The notes below the pieces were generated by a model. It was not told the origin of the DNA, made no database searches, and worked only from the letters and a program-made list of their open reading frames with translations. Of a stretch of DNA of 64,000 nt, positions 18,065 to 27,053 are shown piece after piece. The number at the start of each line of letters is the position of its first letter. Within the stretch, counting starts at the first letter, position 1. Location: NCBI RefSeq assembly GCF_900078315.1, contig NZ_FKBS01000029.1, positions 739,021 through 803,020 of the forward strand, written 5' to 3'. The position numbers and the translations under genes are program-made. This DNA comes from Bordetella ansorpii (GTDB taxonomy: Bacteria; Pseudomonadota; Gammaproteobacteria; Burkholderiales; Burkholderiaceae_B).

Positions 18065-19141
18065 ATGGCGCAAGCCCTGGATGCCGGCGGACTGGCCGAT
18101 CACCTTCAACGCGCCGGACAGCGTCTGGCGCCGTTGTACATGGTGTCCGGCGACGAGCCGCTGCTGGTCACCGAAGCGGTGGACGCGCTGCGCGCCGCCG
18201 CGCGGTCGGCGGGTTACACCGAACGCACCTCGCTGGTCATGGACGCCCGCAGCGACTGGAGCGCCGTCATCGCGGCCACCCAGACCGTCTCGCTGTTCGG
18301 CGACCGCCGCCTGCTCGAACTGAAGATCCCCACCGGCAAGCCCGGCAAGGCCGGCGGCGACACGCTGGTGAAACTGGCCAACCAGGCCCGGCAGCAGGCC
18401 GACGCCGACACGCTGGTCGTGGTGTCCCTGCCACGCCTGGACAAGGCCACGCGCGACAGCAAATGGGCGCTGGCGCTGGCCCAGGCCGGCGTGCCGTGCG
18501 ACATCGCCAACATCGAACGCGGCCGCCTGCCCGCCTGGATCGGCGCGCGCCTGGGGCGCCAGAACCAGCGCACCGATGGCGCCACCCTGCAATGGATGGC
18601 CGACAAGGTCGAAGGCAACCTGCTGGCCGCCCACCAGGAAATCCAGAAGCTCGGCCTGCTCTATCCGGAAGGCGAGCTGGCCGCCGAGGATGTGGAAAAG
18701 GCCGTGCTCAACGTGGCCCGCTACGACGTCTTCGGCCTGCGCGACGCCATGCTGGCCGGCGACAGCGCCCGCACGCTGCGCATGTTGTCCGGGCTGCGCG
18801 CCGAAGGCGAGGCCCTGCCCCTGGTGTTGTGGGCGGTGGGCGAGGAAATCCGCCTGCTGGCCCGGCTGGCCGAAGCCCGCCAGCAGGGACAGGACATGAA
18901 TGGCCTGATGCGCCGCCTGCGGGTGTTCGGCGCGCACGAACGGCTGGCCCAGCAGGCGCTGGGCCGCGTGCCCCCGCGGGCCTGGCCCGCCGCCGTCCAG
19001 CACGCGCACGACGTCGACCGCCTGATCAAGGGGCTGTCCGTGGCGGGCCGGCTGTCCGACCCCTGGGAAGAAATGGCGCGCCTGGCCCTGCGGGTGGCCG
19101 CGGCGGGTCCGGCATCGGCCGCGGCGGGCCGCCGACCGTGA
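18065..19141 (+). CDS. holA: DNA polymerase III subunit delta
   Basis: A 358-residue delta subunit of the clamp loader, which opens the beta sliding clamp. The N-terminal Y-M-V-S-G-D-E-P-L-L is the family signature, and the remaining helical architecture fits the HolA length (about 340-360). It follows lptE by 5 bases. The ATG follows the G-A-C-C-C after the lptE stop; no strong Shine-Dalgarno is seen, consistent with re-initiation. Confidence 0.96.
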   Translation: MAQALDAGGLADHLQRAGQRLAPLYMVSGDEPLLVTEAVDALRAAARSAGYTERTSLVMDARSDWSAVIAATQTVSLFGDRRLLELKIPTGKPGKAGGDTLVKLANQARQQADADTLVVVSLPRLDKATRDSKWALALAQAGVPCDIANIERGRLPAWIGARLGRQNQRTDGATLQWMADKVEGNLLAAHQEIQKLGLLYPEGELAAEDVEKAVLNVARYDVFGLRDAMLAGDSARTLRMLSGLRAEGEALPLVLWAVGEEIRLLARLAEARQQGQDMNGLMRRLRVFGAHERLAQQALGRVPPRAWPAAVQHAHDVDRLIKGLSVAGRLSDPWEEMARLALRVAAAGPASAAAGRRP

Positions 19142-19248
19142 AGGCGGCATAGCCGCCGCCTTCGCCCTCGCTCGTACGCCGGTTCACCACCGGTACACTA
19201 CCCTGTCGCGGCGGCCATCAGCCGCCGACTCTCGCAACGATTCCCGCC

Positions 19249-20508
19249 ATGACCACGATAGAAGAATCCATGCTGGCCCTGGGCGAAAACGCCCGAAGCG
19301 CCTCGCGCGTCACCATGCAGGCCGGCGCCGCCCAGAAGAACCGCGCCCTGCACGCCATGGCCGCCGAACTGAGCGCGCGCCGCGCCGAGCTGAAGGAAGC
19401 CAACGCGGCCGACGTCGCCGCTGCGCGCACCGACGGCCTGGAAGCCGCCATGCTCGACCGCCTGACGCTGTCCGACCGCGGCATCGACCTGATGCACGAA
19501 GGCCTGCTGCAGGTCGCTTCGCTGCCCGATCCCATCGGCAGCATCAGCGCCACCCACGTGCGCCCCAACGGCATGCGCGTCGCGCAGATGCGCGTCCCGC
19601 TGGGCGTCATCGGCATCATCTACGAGTCGCGCCCCAACGTCACCATCGACGCGGCCGCGCTGTGCCTGAAGTCCGGCAACGCCGCCATCCTGCGCGGCGG
19701 CCGCGAGGCCCTGCGCTCGAACCTGGCCCTGGGCCGCATCGTGCAGCACGGCCTGCGCGAAGCCGGCCTGCCCCCCGAGGCCGTGCAGGTGGTCGACACC
19801 ACCGACCGCGCCGCGGTCGGTGCGCTCATCACCATGACGGAACACGTCGACGTCATCGTGCCGCGCGGCGGCAAGGGCCTCATCGCCCGCCTGGCGCAGG
19901 AAGCCCGCGTGCCGATGATCAAGCACCTGGATGGCAACTGCCACGTCTACATCGACCAGGCCGCCGATCCCGCCAAAGCCCACGCCATCGCCTTCAACGC
20001 CAAGACCTACCGCTATGGCGTGTGCGGCGCGATGGAAACCCTGCTGGTGCACGCGGCCGCCGCCGAACGCATCCTGCCGGCCCTGGGCCGCGCCTTCTGC
20101 GACCACGGCGTCGAGCTGCGCGGCTGCGAGCGCACCCGCGCCCTGCTGCCGTACGCCCTGCCCGCCACCGACGACGACTGGGCCACCGAATACCTCGGCC
20201 CCATCCTGGCGGTGCGCATCGTCGACAGCCAGGAAGACGCCATGGCGCACATCGCGCGCTGGGGCTCCGGCCACACCGACGCCATCGTCACCGAGAACCT
20301 GTCGGCCGCCACCGCGTTCCAGCGCGTGGTCGACTCCAGTTCGGTGTACGTCAACCTGCCGACCTGCTTCGCCGATGGTTTCGAATACGGCCTGGGCGCC
20401 GAGATCGGCATTTCCACCAACCGCCTGCATGCACGCGGCCCTGTCGGCCTGGAAGGCCTGACCACCCTGAAATGGGTACTCAACGGCGAAGGACAAACCC
20501 GAGGATGA
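19249..20508 (+). CDS. proA: Gamma-glutamyl phosphate reductase
   Basis: A 419-residue cytoplasmic NADPH-dependent reductase that converts gamma-glutamyl phosphate to glutamate semialdehyde in proline synthesis. Motifs include [19 protein letters not shown] and [11 protein letters not shown] (catalytic Cys). Its length matches E. coli ProA (417). proB is not in the window, so the pathway genes are separated, as in many Burkholderiales. The stop overlaps the start of the following small membrane gene. Confidence 0.98.
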   Translation: MTTIEESMLALGENARSASRVTMQAGAAQKNRALHAMAAELSARRAELKEANAADVAAARTDGLEAAMLDRLTLSDRGIDLMHEGLLQVASLPDPIGSISATHVRPNGMRVAQMRVPLGVIGIIYESRPNVTIDAAALCLKSGNAAILRGGREALRSNLALGRIVQHGLREAGLPPEAVQVVDTTDRAAVGALITMTEHVDVIVPRGGKGLIARLAQEARVPMIKHLDGNCHVYIDQAADPAKAHAIAFNAKTYRYGVCGAMETLLVHAAAAERILPALGRAFCDHGVELRGCERTRALLPYALPATDDDWATEYLGPILAVRIVDSQEDAMAHIARWGSGHTDAIVTENLSAATAFQRVVDSSSVYVNLPTCFADGFEYGLGAEIGISTNRLHARGPVGLEGLTTLKWVLNGEGQTRG

Positions 20509-20906
20509 TGTCTACGATCGACCCCGCGCTGGCGCCTTTCCTGCGCGTCGCGTTCAGCCTGTTCGTCGCGTGCTTCATCACGTGCTCGATCTGCGGTTTC
20601 GTGCTGTTCTTCATGAAGTCCAAGCGCATCAACGCGGTGCTCAAGCACCCCTATCTCGAGCAGCGCCCGTTCGCGCAGTATCCCTTCGCGATCCGCGCGA
20701 CGATTTTCCTCGATTATTTCTTCCGCCTGGCCTTTCCCGGCGCGTCGTTCTGGGTCATCGGGGAATCGAACCGCCTGCTCAAGCACATCCAGCCCAAGCA
20801 GATCCCGCTGGACGTGAAATGGCCGCTCATCGGCTTCTGGGGCGCCTGCTGGCTGGGCCTGCTGTCCATGATCGTGCTGTGGGGCCTGCTGCTGTTCGCA
20901 CGCTGA
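20505..20906 (+). CDS. Small membrane protein of unknown function
   Basis: A 133-residue protein not recognised. There are three hydrophobic stretches: about residues 12-36, a weaker one at 62-80, and about 107-131. Cysteines occur at T-C-S-I-C-G in the first segment. Between the segments the protein is basic with F-F-M-K-S-K-R. It begins with two consecutive ATGs, the first overlapping the proA stop, so it is probably translated with proA. GAAGGA lies 12 bases upstream. A very long perfect inverted repeat follows its stop. Function cannot be inferred from context. Confidence 0.7.
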   Translation: MMSTIDPALAPFLRVAFSLFVACFITCSICGFVLFFMKSKRINAVLKHPYLEQRPFAQYPFAIRATIFLDYFFRLAFPGASFWVIGESNRLLKHIQPKQIPLDVKWPLIGFWGACWLGLLSMIVLWGLLLFAR

Positions 20907-20916
20907 TCCACGCCCG

Positions 20917-20971
20917 CAATGCATCGGGGCCATGCCCGCGCTACCCGCGCGGGCATGGCCCCGATGCATTG
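20917..20971. repeat. Perfect 25-base inverted repeat between convergent genes
   Basis: Arms at 20917-20941 and 20947-20971 are perfectly complementary over 25 bases, with a 5-base loop (TACCC). The right arm contains GCGGGCATGGCCCCGATGC. It lies between the convergent small membrane gene (stop 20906) and the deacetylase (stop 20994). It could be a two-way transcription terminator, although T-tracts are lacking, or a dispersed repeat. Confidence 0.9.
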
Positions 20972-20993
20972 GCGCGGCCGCTGCTGCCGCGTG

Positions 20994-21884
20994 CTATCGG
21001 CCGTCGACGGCCAGGGAAGCCGCGGCGGCCAGCCGCTTCTGCTGCCTGATCTTGCGCCGCCAGGCCTTGAAGGCCAGGTAGCTGGGCCCGAAGGTGGTGT
21101 TGCTGTAGAGCCAGATGCGGTGATTGAAGCGGCCCGAGTCGCTGTCGCGCATCGGGAAGCGGTAGATATGGCCGGGATCGCCTCCCGGCTTGTTCAGCCC
21201 GTACGCGTCGGTGGTGTACAGATGGCGGAAGCCCGCGGCCCGCGCTTCGGCGACGTAGTCCGCGTCGAAATACCCCTGCGGCCAGCACAGGTGATCGCTG
21301 ACGGGACCCAGATGCTGTTCGAGCAGGGCCTTGGACGTGGCCAGTTCCTCGGCCACATGCCGGCGCTTGGCGGCGACATCGGAGCCGCAGACCTTGTCCC
21401 AGCGGGTATGGGTGTGGGTATGCGAGTGGATCTCGAAGGTGCCGGCCTCTTGCATGGCCCGCAGCTCGCTCCAGCGCAATGCGACCTCGTCGTAGCGGCC
21501 GGCCTCGACCAGCGCCGTGCAACCGGCGTGGTCGGGCGATGCCGGCAGCGGCAGGCCTTGCCCGGCATGCGGGCGCACCGGACCGTCACCGATCCATTGT
21601 GTGATGACGAACAGCACGGCGTGCATGCCGTAGCGCTGCAGGATCGGATGTGCATGCACCCAGTTGTCGAGATAGCCGTCGTCGAAGGTAATCAGCACCG
21701 ACTTCTCGGGTACGGGAACCCCGTTCAGGTAGTCCGCGTATTGCCGGGCCGTCAGCGAGGTATAGCCCTTGCGCGCCAGGCCCGCGATCTGGCTCTCGAA
21801 CCCTTTGCTACGCACGGACAACCGGCTGTATTTCGGGGTGACGTGGTGGTACATCAGCACCGGAACGCTGGGTGCGTTTTTCAT
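20994..21884 (-). CDS. Polysaccharide deacetylase family protein
   Basis: A 296-residue NodB-fold protein, predicted to remove N-acetyl groups from a cell-wall or exopolysaccharide. Motif 1 is L-I-T-F-D-D-G-Y (about 64-71), with the catalytic and metal-binding Asp pair. Motif 2 is H-S-H-T-H (about 153-157), giving the zinc histidines. L-M-Y-H-H-V near the N-terminus is common to the PgaB/IcaB type. No signal peptide or lipobox is visible, which is unusual for such enzymes. The start M-K-N-A-P was chosen as the only Met before the conserved N-terminus. It lies downstream of dnaE on the same strand, with a 70-base gap. Confidence 0.88.
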   Translation of the reverse strand: MKNAPSVPVLMYHHVTPKYSRLSVRSKGFESQIAGLARKGYTSLTARQYADYLNGVPVPEKSVLITFDDGYLDNWVHAHPILQRYGMHAVLFVITQWIGDGPVRPHAGQGLPLPASPDHAGCTALVEAGRYDEVALRWSELRAMQEAGTFEIHSHTHTHTRWDKVCGSDVAAKRRHVAEELATSKALLEQHLGPVSDHLCWPQGYFDADYVAEARAAGFRHLYTTDAYGLNKPGGDPGHIYRFPMRDSDSGRFNHRIWLYSNTTFGPSYLAFKAWRRKIRQQKRLAAAASLAVDGR

Positions 21885-21954
21885 TGTAGGTATCGCTCCT
21901 GCACCATACTCGGGACGCCGCTCCTGGTTCGGCGCCCCCGCAATGAATGTTTTG

Positions 21955-24900
21955 CTAGTAAGTGATCTCGACCCCGTCCGGCTTGGCCCAGGCGGCCAGG
22001 TTCTCCAGCAGGGTATCAGCCATGCGCACGCGCCATTGTTCGCCCAGCCGCATCGTGCACTGGAAGTCGTCCTTCTGGTAGACGATGTCGACCGGCACCC
22101 CCGGCACGCCGTTCTCGGGCTCGGCCCGGAACGGGTTCAGCAACTGGTGCAGGCGATTCGCATCGGCTTGCCCATTGAGCCTGACCCGCAGGGAACGGGC
22201 GCGCGCCTCGCGCGCCAGCTGCAAGTCGTACAGCTGCTCGGCGACGATACGCATACCGCCAGAGTAATCGTCGTTACTGACCTTGCCCTGAACAATGATG
22301 AGCTGATCCTCGCGCAGACGGTTCCGGTGTTTCTCGTACAGCTCGTTGAAGATGGAAATCTCGACCTGGGCGGTGCCGTCGTCCAGCACGGCGAACACCA
22401 TCTTGCCGCGCCGCGTCATCATCACGCGCACGCCGGCCAGCACGCCGCACATCCACTGCAGGTCGCGCTGCGGCTCGACGCGTACCAATTGCATGGGCAC
22501 GATGCGGCGGACCTCGTCGCGCCAATGGTCGAACAGATGGCCGCTGAAATAGTAGCCCAGCGCGGCCTTTTCCTCGGTCAGTTTCGCGTGCAGATTCCAG
22601 GGCGCCACCTTGGCGAGTTCGCTGGCGACCACGTCGCTGCTGTCGTCGCCGAACAACGACACCTGGTTGGCGCTGCGGGCCGCCTGCTCGGCCGCCTCCA
22701 TGGCCGTGCCGATGGAGCCCAGCAAGGCGGCGCGGTTGGGTTCGATGGTGTCGAACGCGCCGGCGCGGATCAAGGCCTCGACGGTACGGCGGTTGACGGC
22801 ATGCTTGTCCACCCGGCGGCAGAAATCGAACAGGTTCTGGAACGCGCCGCCCGCGGCGCGGGCGCGCAGGATCTCCTCGACCGCGCCCTGCCCCGTGCCC
22901 TTGACCGCGCCCAGGCCGTAGCGCATGGTGCGCGGCGGCTTACCCTTGGCGAAATGCTCGTCCTGCACGGGTTCGAAGCGATAGCCCGAGGCGTTGACGT
23001 CCGGCGGCAGCACCGCCACGCCGTTGGCCTGCGCATCGCGCACGAAGGTCTGCACCTTGTCGGTGTCGTCCATGTCCGCCGATAGCGTGGCGGCCAGGAA
23101 CTCGGCGGGGTGATAGGCCTTGAGCCAGGCGGTCTGGTACGAAATCAGCGCATAGGCGGCCGAGTGCGACTTGTTGAAGCCATAGCCCGCGAACTTCTCC
23201 ATCAGGTCGAACAGCTTGACCGCCAGGTCGGGATCGTGGCCCTTGTTGCGCGCGCCTTCTTCGAACTTGATGCGCTCCTTGGCCATTTCCTCGGCCTTCT
23301 TCTTGCCCATGGCGCGCCGCAGCAGGTCGGCGCCGCCCAGCGAGTAGCCGCCGATGATCTGCGAGATCAGCATCACCTGTTCCTGGTAGACGATGACCCC
23401 GTAGGTGCTCTTCAGGGTGCTTTCCAGGTCGGGGTGGAAGTAGTCCACCTGCGCGCGGCCGTGCTTGCGATTGACGAAGTCGTCCACCATGCCGGATTCG
23501 AGCGGCCCCGGGCGATACAGGGCCAGCATGGCGATCACGTCTTCGAAGTTGCTGGGCTTGAGCTTCTTCAGCAGCTCCTTCATGCCGCGCGATTCGAGCT
23601 GGAACACCGCCGTGGTGTTGGCCTCGCACAGCACGCGATAGGCCGCCTGGTCGTCCAGCGCCAGCGCCATGATGTCGAAATCGCGCTTGGTCTCGTTGAA
23701 CTGGCGCACGTAGCGCACGGCCCAGTCGAGAATGGTCAGGTTGCGCAGGCCCAGGAAGTCGAACTTGACCAGGCCGGCGGCCTCGACGTCGTCCTTGTCG
23801 TACTGCGAGACCGCGCTGTTCTCCTGGCCCGGCTGGCAATACAGCGGGCAGAAGTCGGTAAGCTTGCCCGGCGCGATCAGCACGCCGCCGGCGTGCATGC
23901 CGATGTTGCGGGTCAGGCCTTCCAGCGGGCGGGCCAGGTCGACCAGGCCGCGCACTTCCTCTTCCTGTTCGTAGCGCTCCTTGAAGGCGGGCTCGTCGGC
24001 CAGCGTGCGCTCCAGCGTCCAGGGGTCGGCCGGGTTGAACGGGATCAGCTTGGACAGGCCGTCGCAGAACATATAGGGCATGTCCAGCACGCGGCCCGCG
24101 TCGCGGACCACGGCCTTGGCGCCCAGCGTACCGAAGGTGGCGATCTGGCTGACGGCCGCGCGGCCGTACTTTTCCTTCACGTAGTCGATGACGCGTTCGC
24201 GGTTGTCCTGGCAGAAGTCGATGTCGAAGTCGGGCATCGACACGCGCTCCGGGTTCAGGAAACGCTCGAACAGCAAGTCGTAGCGGATGGGGTCGAGATC
24301 GGTGATGCCCAGCGCATAGGCCACCAGAGAGCCCGCGCCCGACCCCCGCCCGGGGCCGACCGGCACGCCGTTGTTCTTGCCCCAGTTGATGAAGTCCTGC
24401 ACGATCAGGAAGTAGCCGGGGAAACCCATCTGGATGATGATCTTGCATTCCCAGGCCAGGCGGTCGTAGTACTGCTTGCGCTTGGATTCCCGCTCCGCCG
24501 CATCCGGGAACAGGAACTCCATGCGCTTTTCCAGGCCCTGCTCGGACAGCTGGACCAGGTAGTCGTCCAGCGACACGCCGTCGGGCGTGGGAAAGTTCGG
24601 CAGGCGCGGCTTGCCCAGTGTCAGCGTCAGGTTGCAGCGGCGTGCGATCTCCACCGTGTTGGCCAGCGCAGACGGCACGTCGGCGAAACGCCTGGCCATT
24701 TCCTCTGAGCTTTGCAGGTACTGCTCGGGCGAGAAACGCTTGACCCGCCGCGGGTTGGCCAGCACCTCGCCCTGCGAGATGCACACCCGCGCCTCGTGCG
24801 CCTGGAATTCGTCGCGGTCCAGGAACTGCACCGGGTGGGTGGCCACCACCGGCAGGCCCGCCTCGGCCGCCAGGCGCATGGCGGCCTGCACATAGGCCTC

Positions 24901-25446
24901 GTCGCCTTCCATGCCGCTGCGCTGCAGCTCGATGAAGTAGGAGCCGGGGAACATGTGCGCCCACTGGCGCGCCAGCGACAGCGCCGACACGGCGTTGCCC
25001 GCCTCCAGCGCCTGGCCGACGTCGCCCGCGCGGCCGCCGGACAGCACGATCAGGCCTTCGCGGCCCTGCAGCCACTCGCGGCGCAGTTCGGCGCGGCCCG
25101 TGCCCTGGTTGGTAAGAAAAGCCTGGGACAGCAGTTCGCACAGGCTGAGATAGCCCTTGTGGTTGCGCACCAGCAGCAGGACGCGGAACGGCTTGTCGGG
25201 ATCGTCGTCGTTGGCCAGCCAGGCATCGCAGCCGGCGATGGGCTTGACGCCCGCGCCACGCGCGCCCTTGTAGAACTTGATCAGGCCGAACAGATTGGAC
25301 AGGTCGGTCAGCGCCACCGCGGGCTGGCCGAGCTTGGCGACCCGTTTGATCAGGTCGGGGACACGCACCAGGCCGTCCACCACCGAGAACTCGGAATGGA
25401 CACGCAGGTGGACGAAAGCGGGGGGCGAAACGGCGGCATCTGACAT
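21955..25446 (-). CDS. dnaE: DNA polymerase III subunit alpha
   Basis: A 1163-residue replicative polymerase. The N-terminal PHP domain begins near F-V-H-L-R-V-H-S-E-F-S. The catalytic palm carries P-D-F-D-I-D-F-C with the paired Asp residues, and G-P-G-R-G-S-G-A-G-S-L-V-A-Y precedes it. The C-terminus holds the helix-hairpin and OB-fold segments. The length fits DnaE1 (E. coli 1160), so it is the essential replicative enzyme rather than the short ImuC/DnaE2 form; no imuA or imuB is nearby. The start is the ATG of M-S-D-A-A-V. Confidence 0.98.
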   Translation of the reverse strand: MSDAAVSPPAFVHLRVHSEFSVVDGLVRVPDLIKRVAKLGQPAVALTDLSNLFGLIKFYKGARGAGVKPIAGCDAWLANDDDPDKPFRVLLLVRNHKGYLSLCELLSQAFLTNQGTGRAELRREWLQGREGLIVLSGGRAGDVGQALEAGNAVSALSLARQWAHMFPGSYFIELQRSGMEGDEAYVQAAMRLAAEAGLPVVATHPVQFLDRDEFQAHEARVCISQGEVLANPRRVKRFSPEQYLQSSEEMARRFADVPSALANTVEIARRCNLTLTLGKPRLPNFPTPDGVSLDDYLVQLSEQGLEKRMEFLFPDAAERESKRKQYYDRLAWECKIIIQMGFPGYFLIVQDFINWGKNNGVPVGPGRGSGAGSLVAYALGITDLDPIRYDLLFERFLNPERVSMPDFDIDFCQDNRERVIDYVKEKYGRAAVSQIATFGTLGAKAVVRDAGRVLDMPYMFCDGLSKLIPFNPADPWTLERTLADEPAFKERYEQEEEVRGLVDLARPLEGLTRNIGMHAGGVLIAPGKLTDFCPLYCQPGQENSAVSQYDKDDVEAAGLVKFDFLGLRNLTILDWAVRYVRQFNETKRDFDIMALALDDQAAYRVLCEANTTAVFQLESRGMKELLKKLKPSNFEDVIAMLALYRPGPLESGMVDDFVNRKHGRAQVDYFHPDLESTLKSTYGVIVYQEQVMLISQIIGGYSLGGADLLRRAMGKKKAEEMAKERIKFEEGARNKGHDPDLAVKLFDLMEKFAGYGFNKSHSAAYALISYQTAWLKAYHPAEFLAATLSADMDDTDKVQTFVRDAQANGVAVLPPDVNASGYRFEPVQDEHFAKGKPPRTMRYGLGAVKGTGQGAVEEILRARAAGGAFQNLFDFCRRVDKHAVNRRTVEALIRAGAFDTIEPNRAALLGSIGTAMEAAEQAARSANQVSLFGDDSSDVVASELAKVAPWNLHAKLTEEKAALGYYFSGHLFDHWRDEVRRIVPMQLVRVEPQRDLQWMCGVLAGVRVMMTRRGKMVFAVLDDGTAQVEISIFNELYEKHRNRLREDQLIIVQGKVSNDDYSGGMRIVAEQLYDLQLAREARARSLRVRLNGQADANRLHQLLNPFRAEPENGVPGVPVDIVYQKDDFQCTMRLGEQWRVRMADTLLENLAAWAKPDGVEITY

Positions 25447-25489
25447 GCCCGGGATTGTACTAGGGCCTGTACGGCGCCTCCCCGCGCTT

Positions 25490-25984
25490 TCAGCCCAGCG
25501 CCATCAGCGCGGGCACGACCAGCAGCCCGGCCAGCCGGGCCGCCGCGATCTTGTCCTGGCTTACCTGCGCCTGCGGCATCAGGAAATTGAGGGTGCCCAG
25601 GCACTGCCCGCGCGCCACGACCGGCACGTTGATCACCGACGCCAGCCCCAGCGCCGCGATGGCCGCGTGGTCGTCGAAGGACTGCCGGATCGCCTGTTCG
25701 CCCTCGCCGATGAACAGGCGCTGCTCCAGCAGCACCTGGCGTCCCCACGGCGTACCCCGCTTGTCCTTGCCGCCGCCGGGCGGATAGGCCTGCGGGTTGG
25801 AGCTGTACAGCCGGGACAGGGCCATGCTGCGCGGGTCAAACCGGTTGACCGTGCACAGCGTATGCCCGAGCACCGTTCGCGCCTGGAGGTCGACCGCGGC
25901 GCACACGCCCGCCGGATCGGCGCCGGCGTGCGCCTGGGTCAGCGCGTCCAGCGCGGGAAGCAGATCGGCGAAGGCGGCGGTCAT
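25490..25984 (-). CDS. GAF domain protein
   Basis: A 164-residue protein consisting of one GAF-like domain: G-H-T-L-C-T-V-N-R-F-D in the first strand region, and A-S-V-I-N-V-P-V-V-A-R-G-Q-C-L-G-T-L-N-F-L as the late GAF strand pair. Related stand-alone GAF proteins bind small ligands or act as methionine-sulfoxide reductases, but the latter's cysteines are not clear here. The start at 25984 was chosen because GGAG lies 5 bases upstream; a GTG at 25990 overlapping the Bug stop is the alternative. The gene is the last of a probable gamma-glutamyltransferase-Bug-GAF operon and is 43 bases before dnaE. Confidence 0.75.
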   Translation of the reverse strand: MTAAFADLLPALDALTQAHAGADPAGVCAAVDLQARTVLGHTLCTVNRFDPRSMALSRLYSSNPQAYPPGGGKDKRGTPWGRQVLLEQRLFIGEGEQAIRQSFDDHAAIAALGLASVINVPVVARGQCLGTLNFLMPQAQVSQDKIAAARLAGLLVVPALMALG

Positions 25985-25986
25985 CG

Positions 25987-26964
25987 TCACTCCATCGAGA
26001 TGCCGAGTTCGCGGACGAGCTTGCCGTACTTGTCGGCATCGTTCTGCAAGGTCTGGGCGAACCCCTGCGGGGTGGACTGGCGCACTTCGACGCCCATGTC
26101 GCCCATCTTCTTGATGACCTCGGGCCTGGCCAGGATGGCATTGATCTCGCGGCTCAGGCGCTGCACCACGTCCTGGGGCATGCCGGCGGGGCCGAACGCG
26201 CCGTACCAGACCGCCAGTTCATAGCCGGGCACCGTCTCGGCCACGGTGGGCACCTGCGGCAGCAGCCCGGAACGCTGCGACTCGGTCACGGCCAGCAGCT
26301 TGAGCTTGCCCGATTGCACGTGCGGCAGGGTCTGCGTGCCGGCGCTGAACAGCAGCTGGGTGCGGTCGGCCACGGTGTCCAGCACGGCGGGCGCGCCGCC
26401 CCGGTAAGGCACGTGCGTCATCGAGACGCCGGTCGCCTTCTCGAACAGCGCGGCGCTCAGGTGATTGGTCGAGCCCGCGCCCGCCGAGGCATAGGCGATC
26501 TGGCCCGGACGCGCCTTGGCATACGCGATGAACTCGGCCACGCTGTTCACGGGCACCGAGGGATTGATCACCATCGTATTGGTGACCAGCGCCAGTTCGG
26601 CGATGGGCGTGAAGTCCTTCACGCCGTCGAAAGGCATGGTCTTGAACAACGCCTGGTTCATCGTGTGCGTGCTCATCGAGCCGATCAGCAGCGTATAGCC
26701 GTCCGGCTTGGCGCGCGCCACGTAGTTGGAACCGATGTTGCCGGAGGCGCCCGAGCGGTTCTCCACCACCACGGACTGGCCGAGCGAGGTGCTCAGGTGC
26801 TCGGACAGCAGCCGCGCCAGGATGTCGGTGGAACCGCCCGCCGCCCACGGCACGATCAACGTGATCGGCCGCTCGGGCCAGGCCGCGTGCGCCGCCGCCG
26901 GCAGCACCGTGGCGGCGGCCAGCGCCAATGTGGATAACGCCTTGCGAATCGAAGAGAAAGCCAT
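25987..26964 (-). CDS. Bug/TctC family tripartite tricarboxylate receptor
   Basis: A 325-residue periplasmic receptor with a Sec signal peptide (about 1-26, ending A-A-H-A) and hallmark W-P-E-R-P-I-T-L-I-V-P-W-A-A-G-G. The ligand is unknown and no TctAB genes are adjacent. The start at 26964 is preferred over 26970 because the AAGGGG then lies 7 bases away. It follows the gamma-glutamyltransferase-like gene by 89 bases and abuts the GAF gene by 2 bases. It may therefore bind a gamma-glutamyl compound or its product (inference from context only). Confidence 0.93.
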   Translation of the reverse strand: MAFSSIRKALSTLALAAATVLPAAAHAAWPERPITLIVPWAAGGSTDILARLLSEHLSTSLGQSVVVENRSGASGNIGSNYVARAKPDGYTLLIGSMSTHTMNQALFKTMPFDGVKDFTPIAELALVTNTMVINPSVPVNSVAEFIAYAKARPGQIAYASAGAGSTNHLSAALFEKATGVSMTHVPYRGGAPAVLDTVADRTQLLFSAGTQTLPHVQSGKLKLLAVTESQRSGLLPQVPTVAETVPGYELAVWYGAFGPAGMPQDVVQRLSREINAILARPEVIKKMGDMGVEVRQSTPQGFAQTLQNDADKYGKLVRELGISME

Positions 26965-27053
26965 CTGCATACCCCTTGTGTGGTTATAAGTTGCACTGCG
27001 ACTGCATATCCGGCCGGCGGCGGGCACGCCCCCGGCCATGGATTCGAAAAAAT

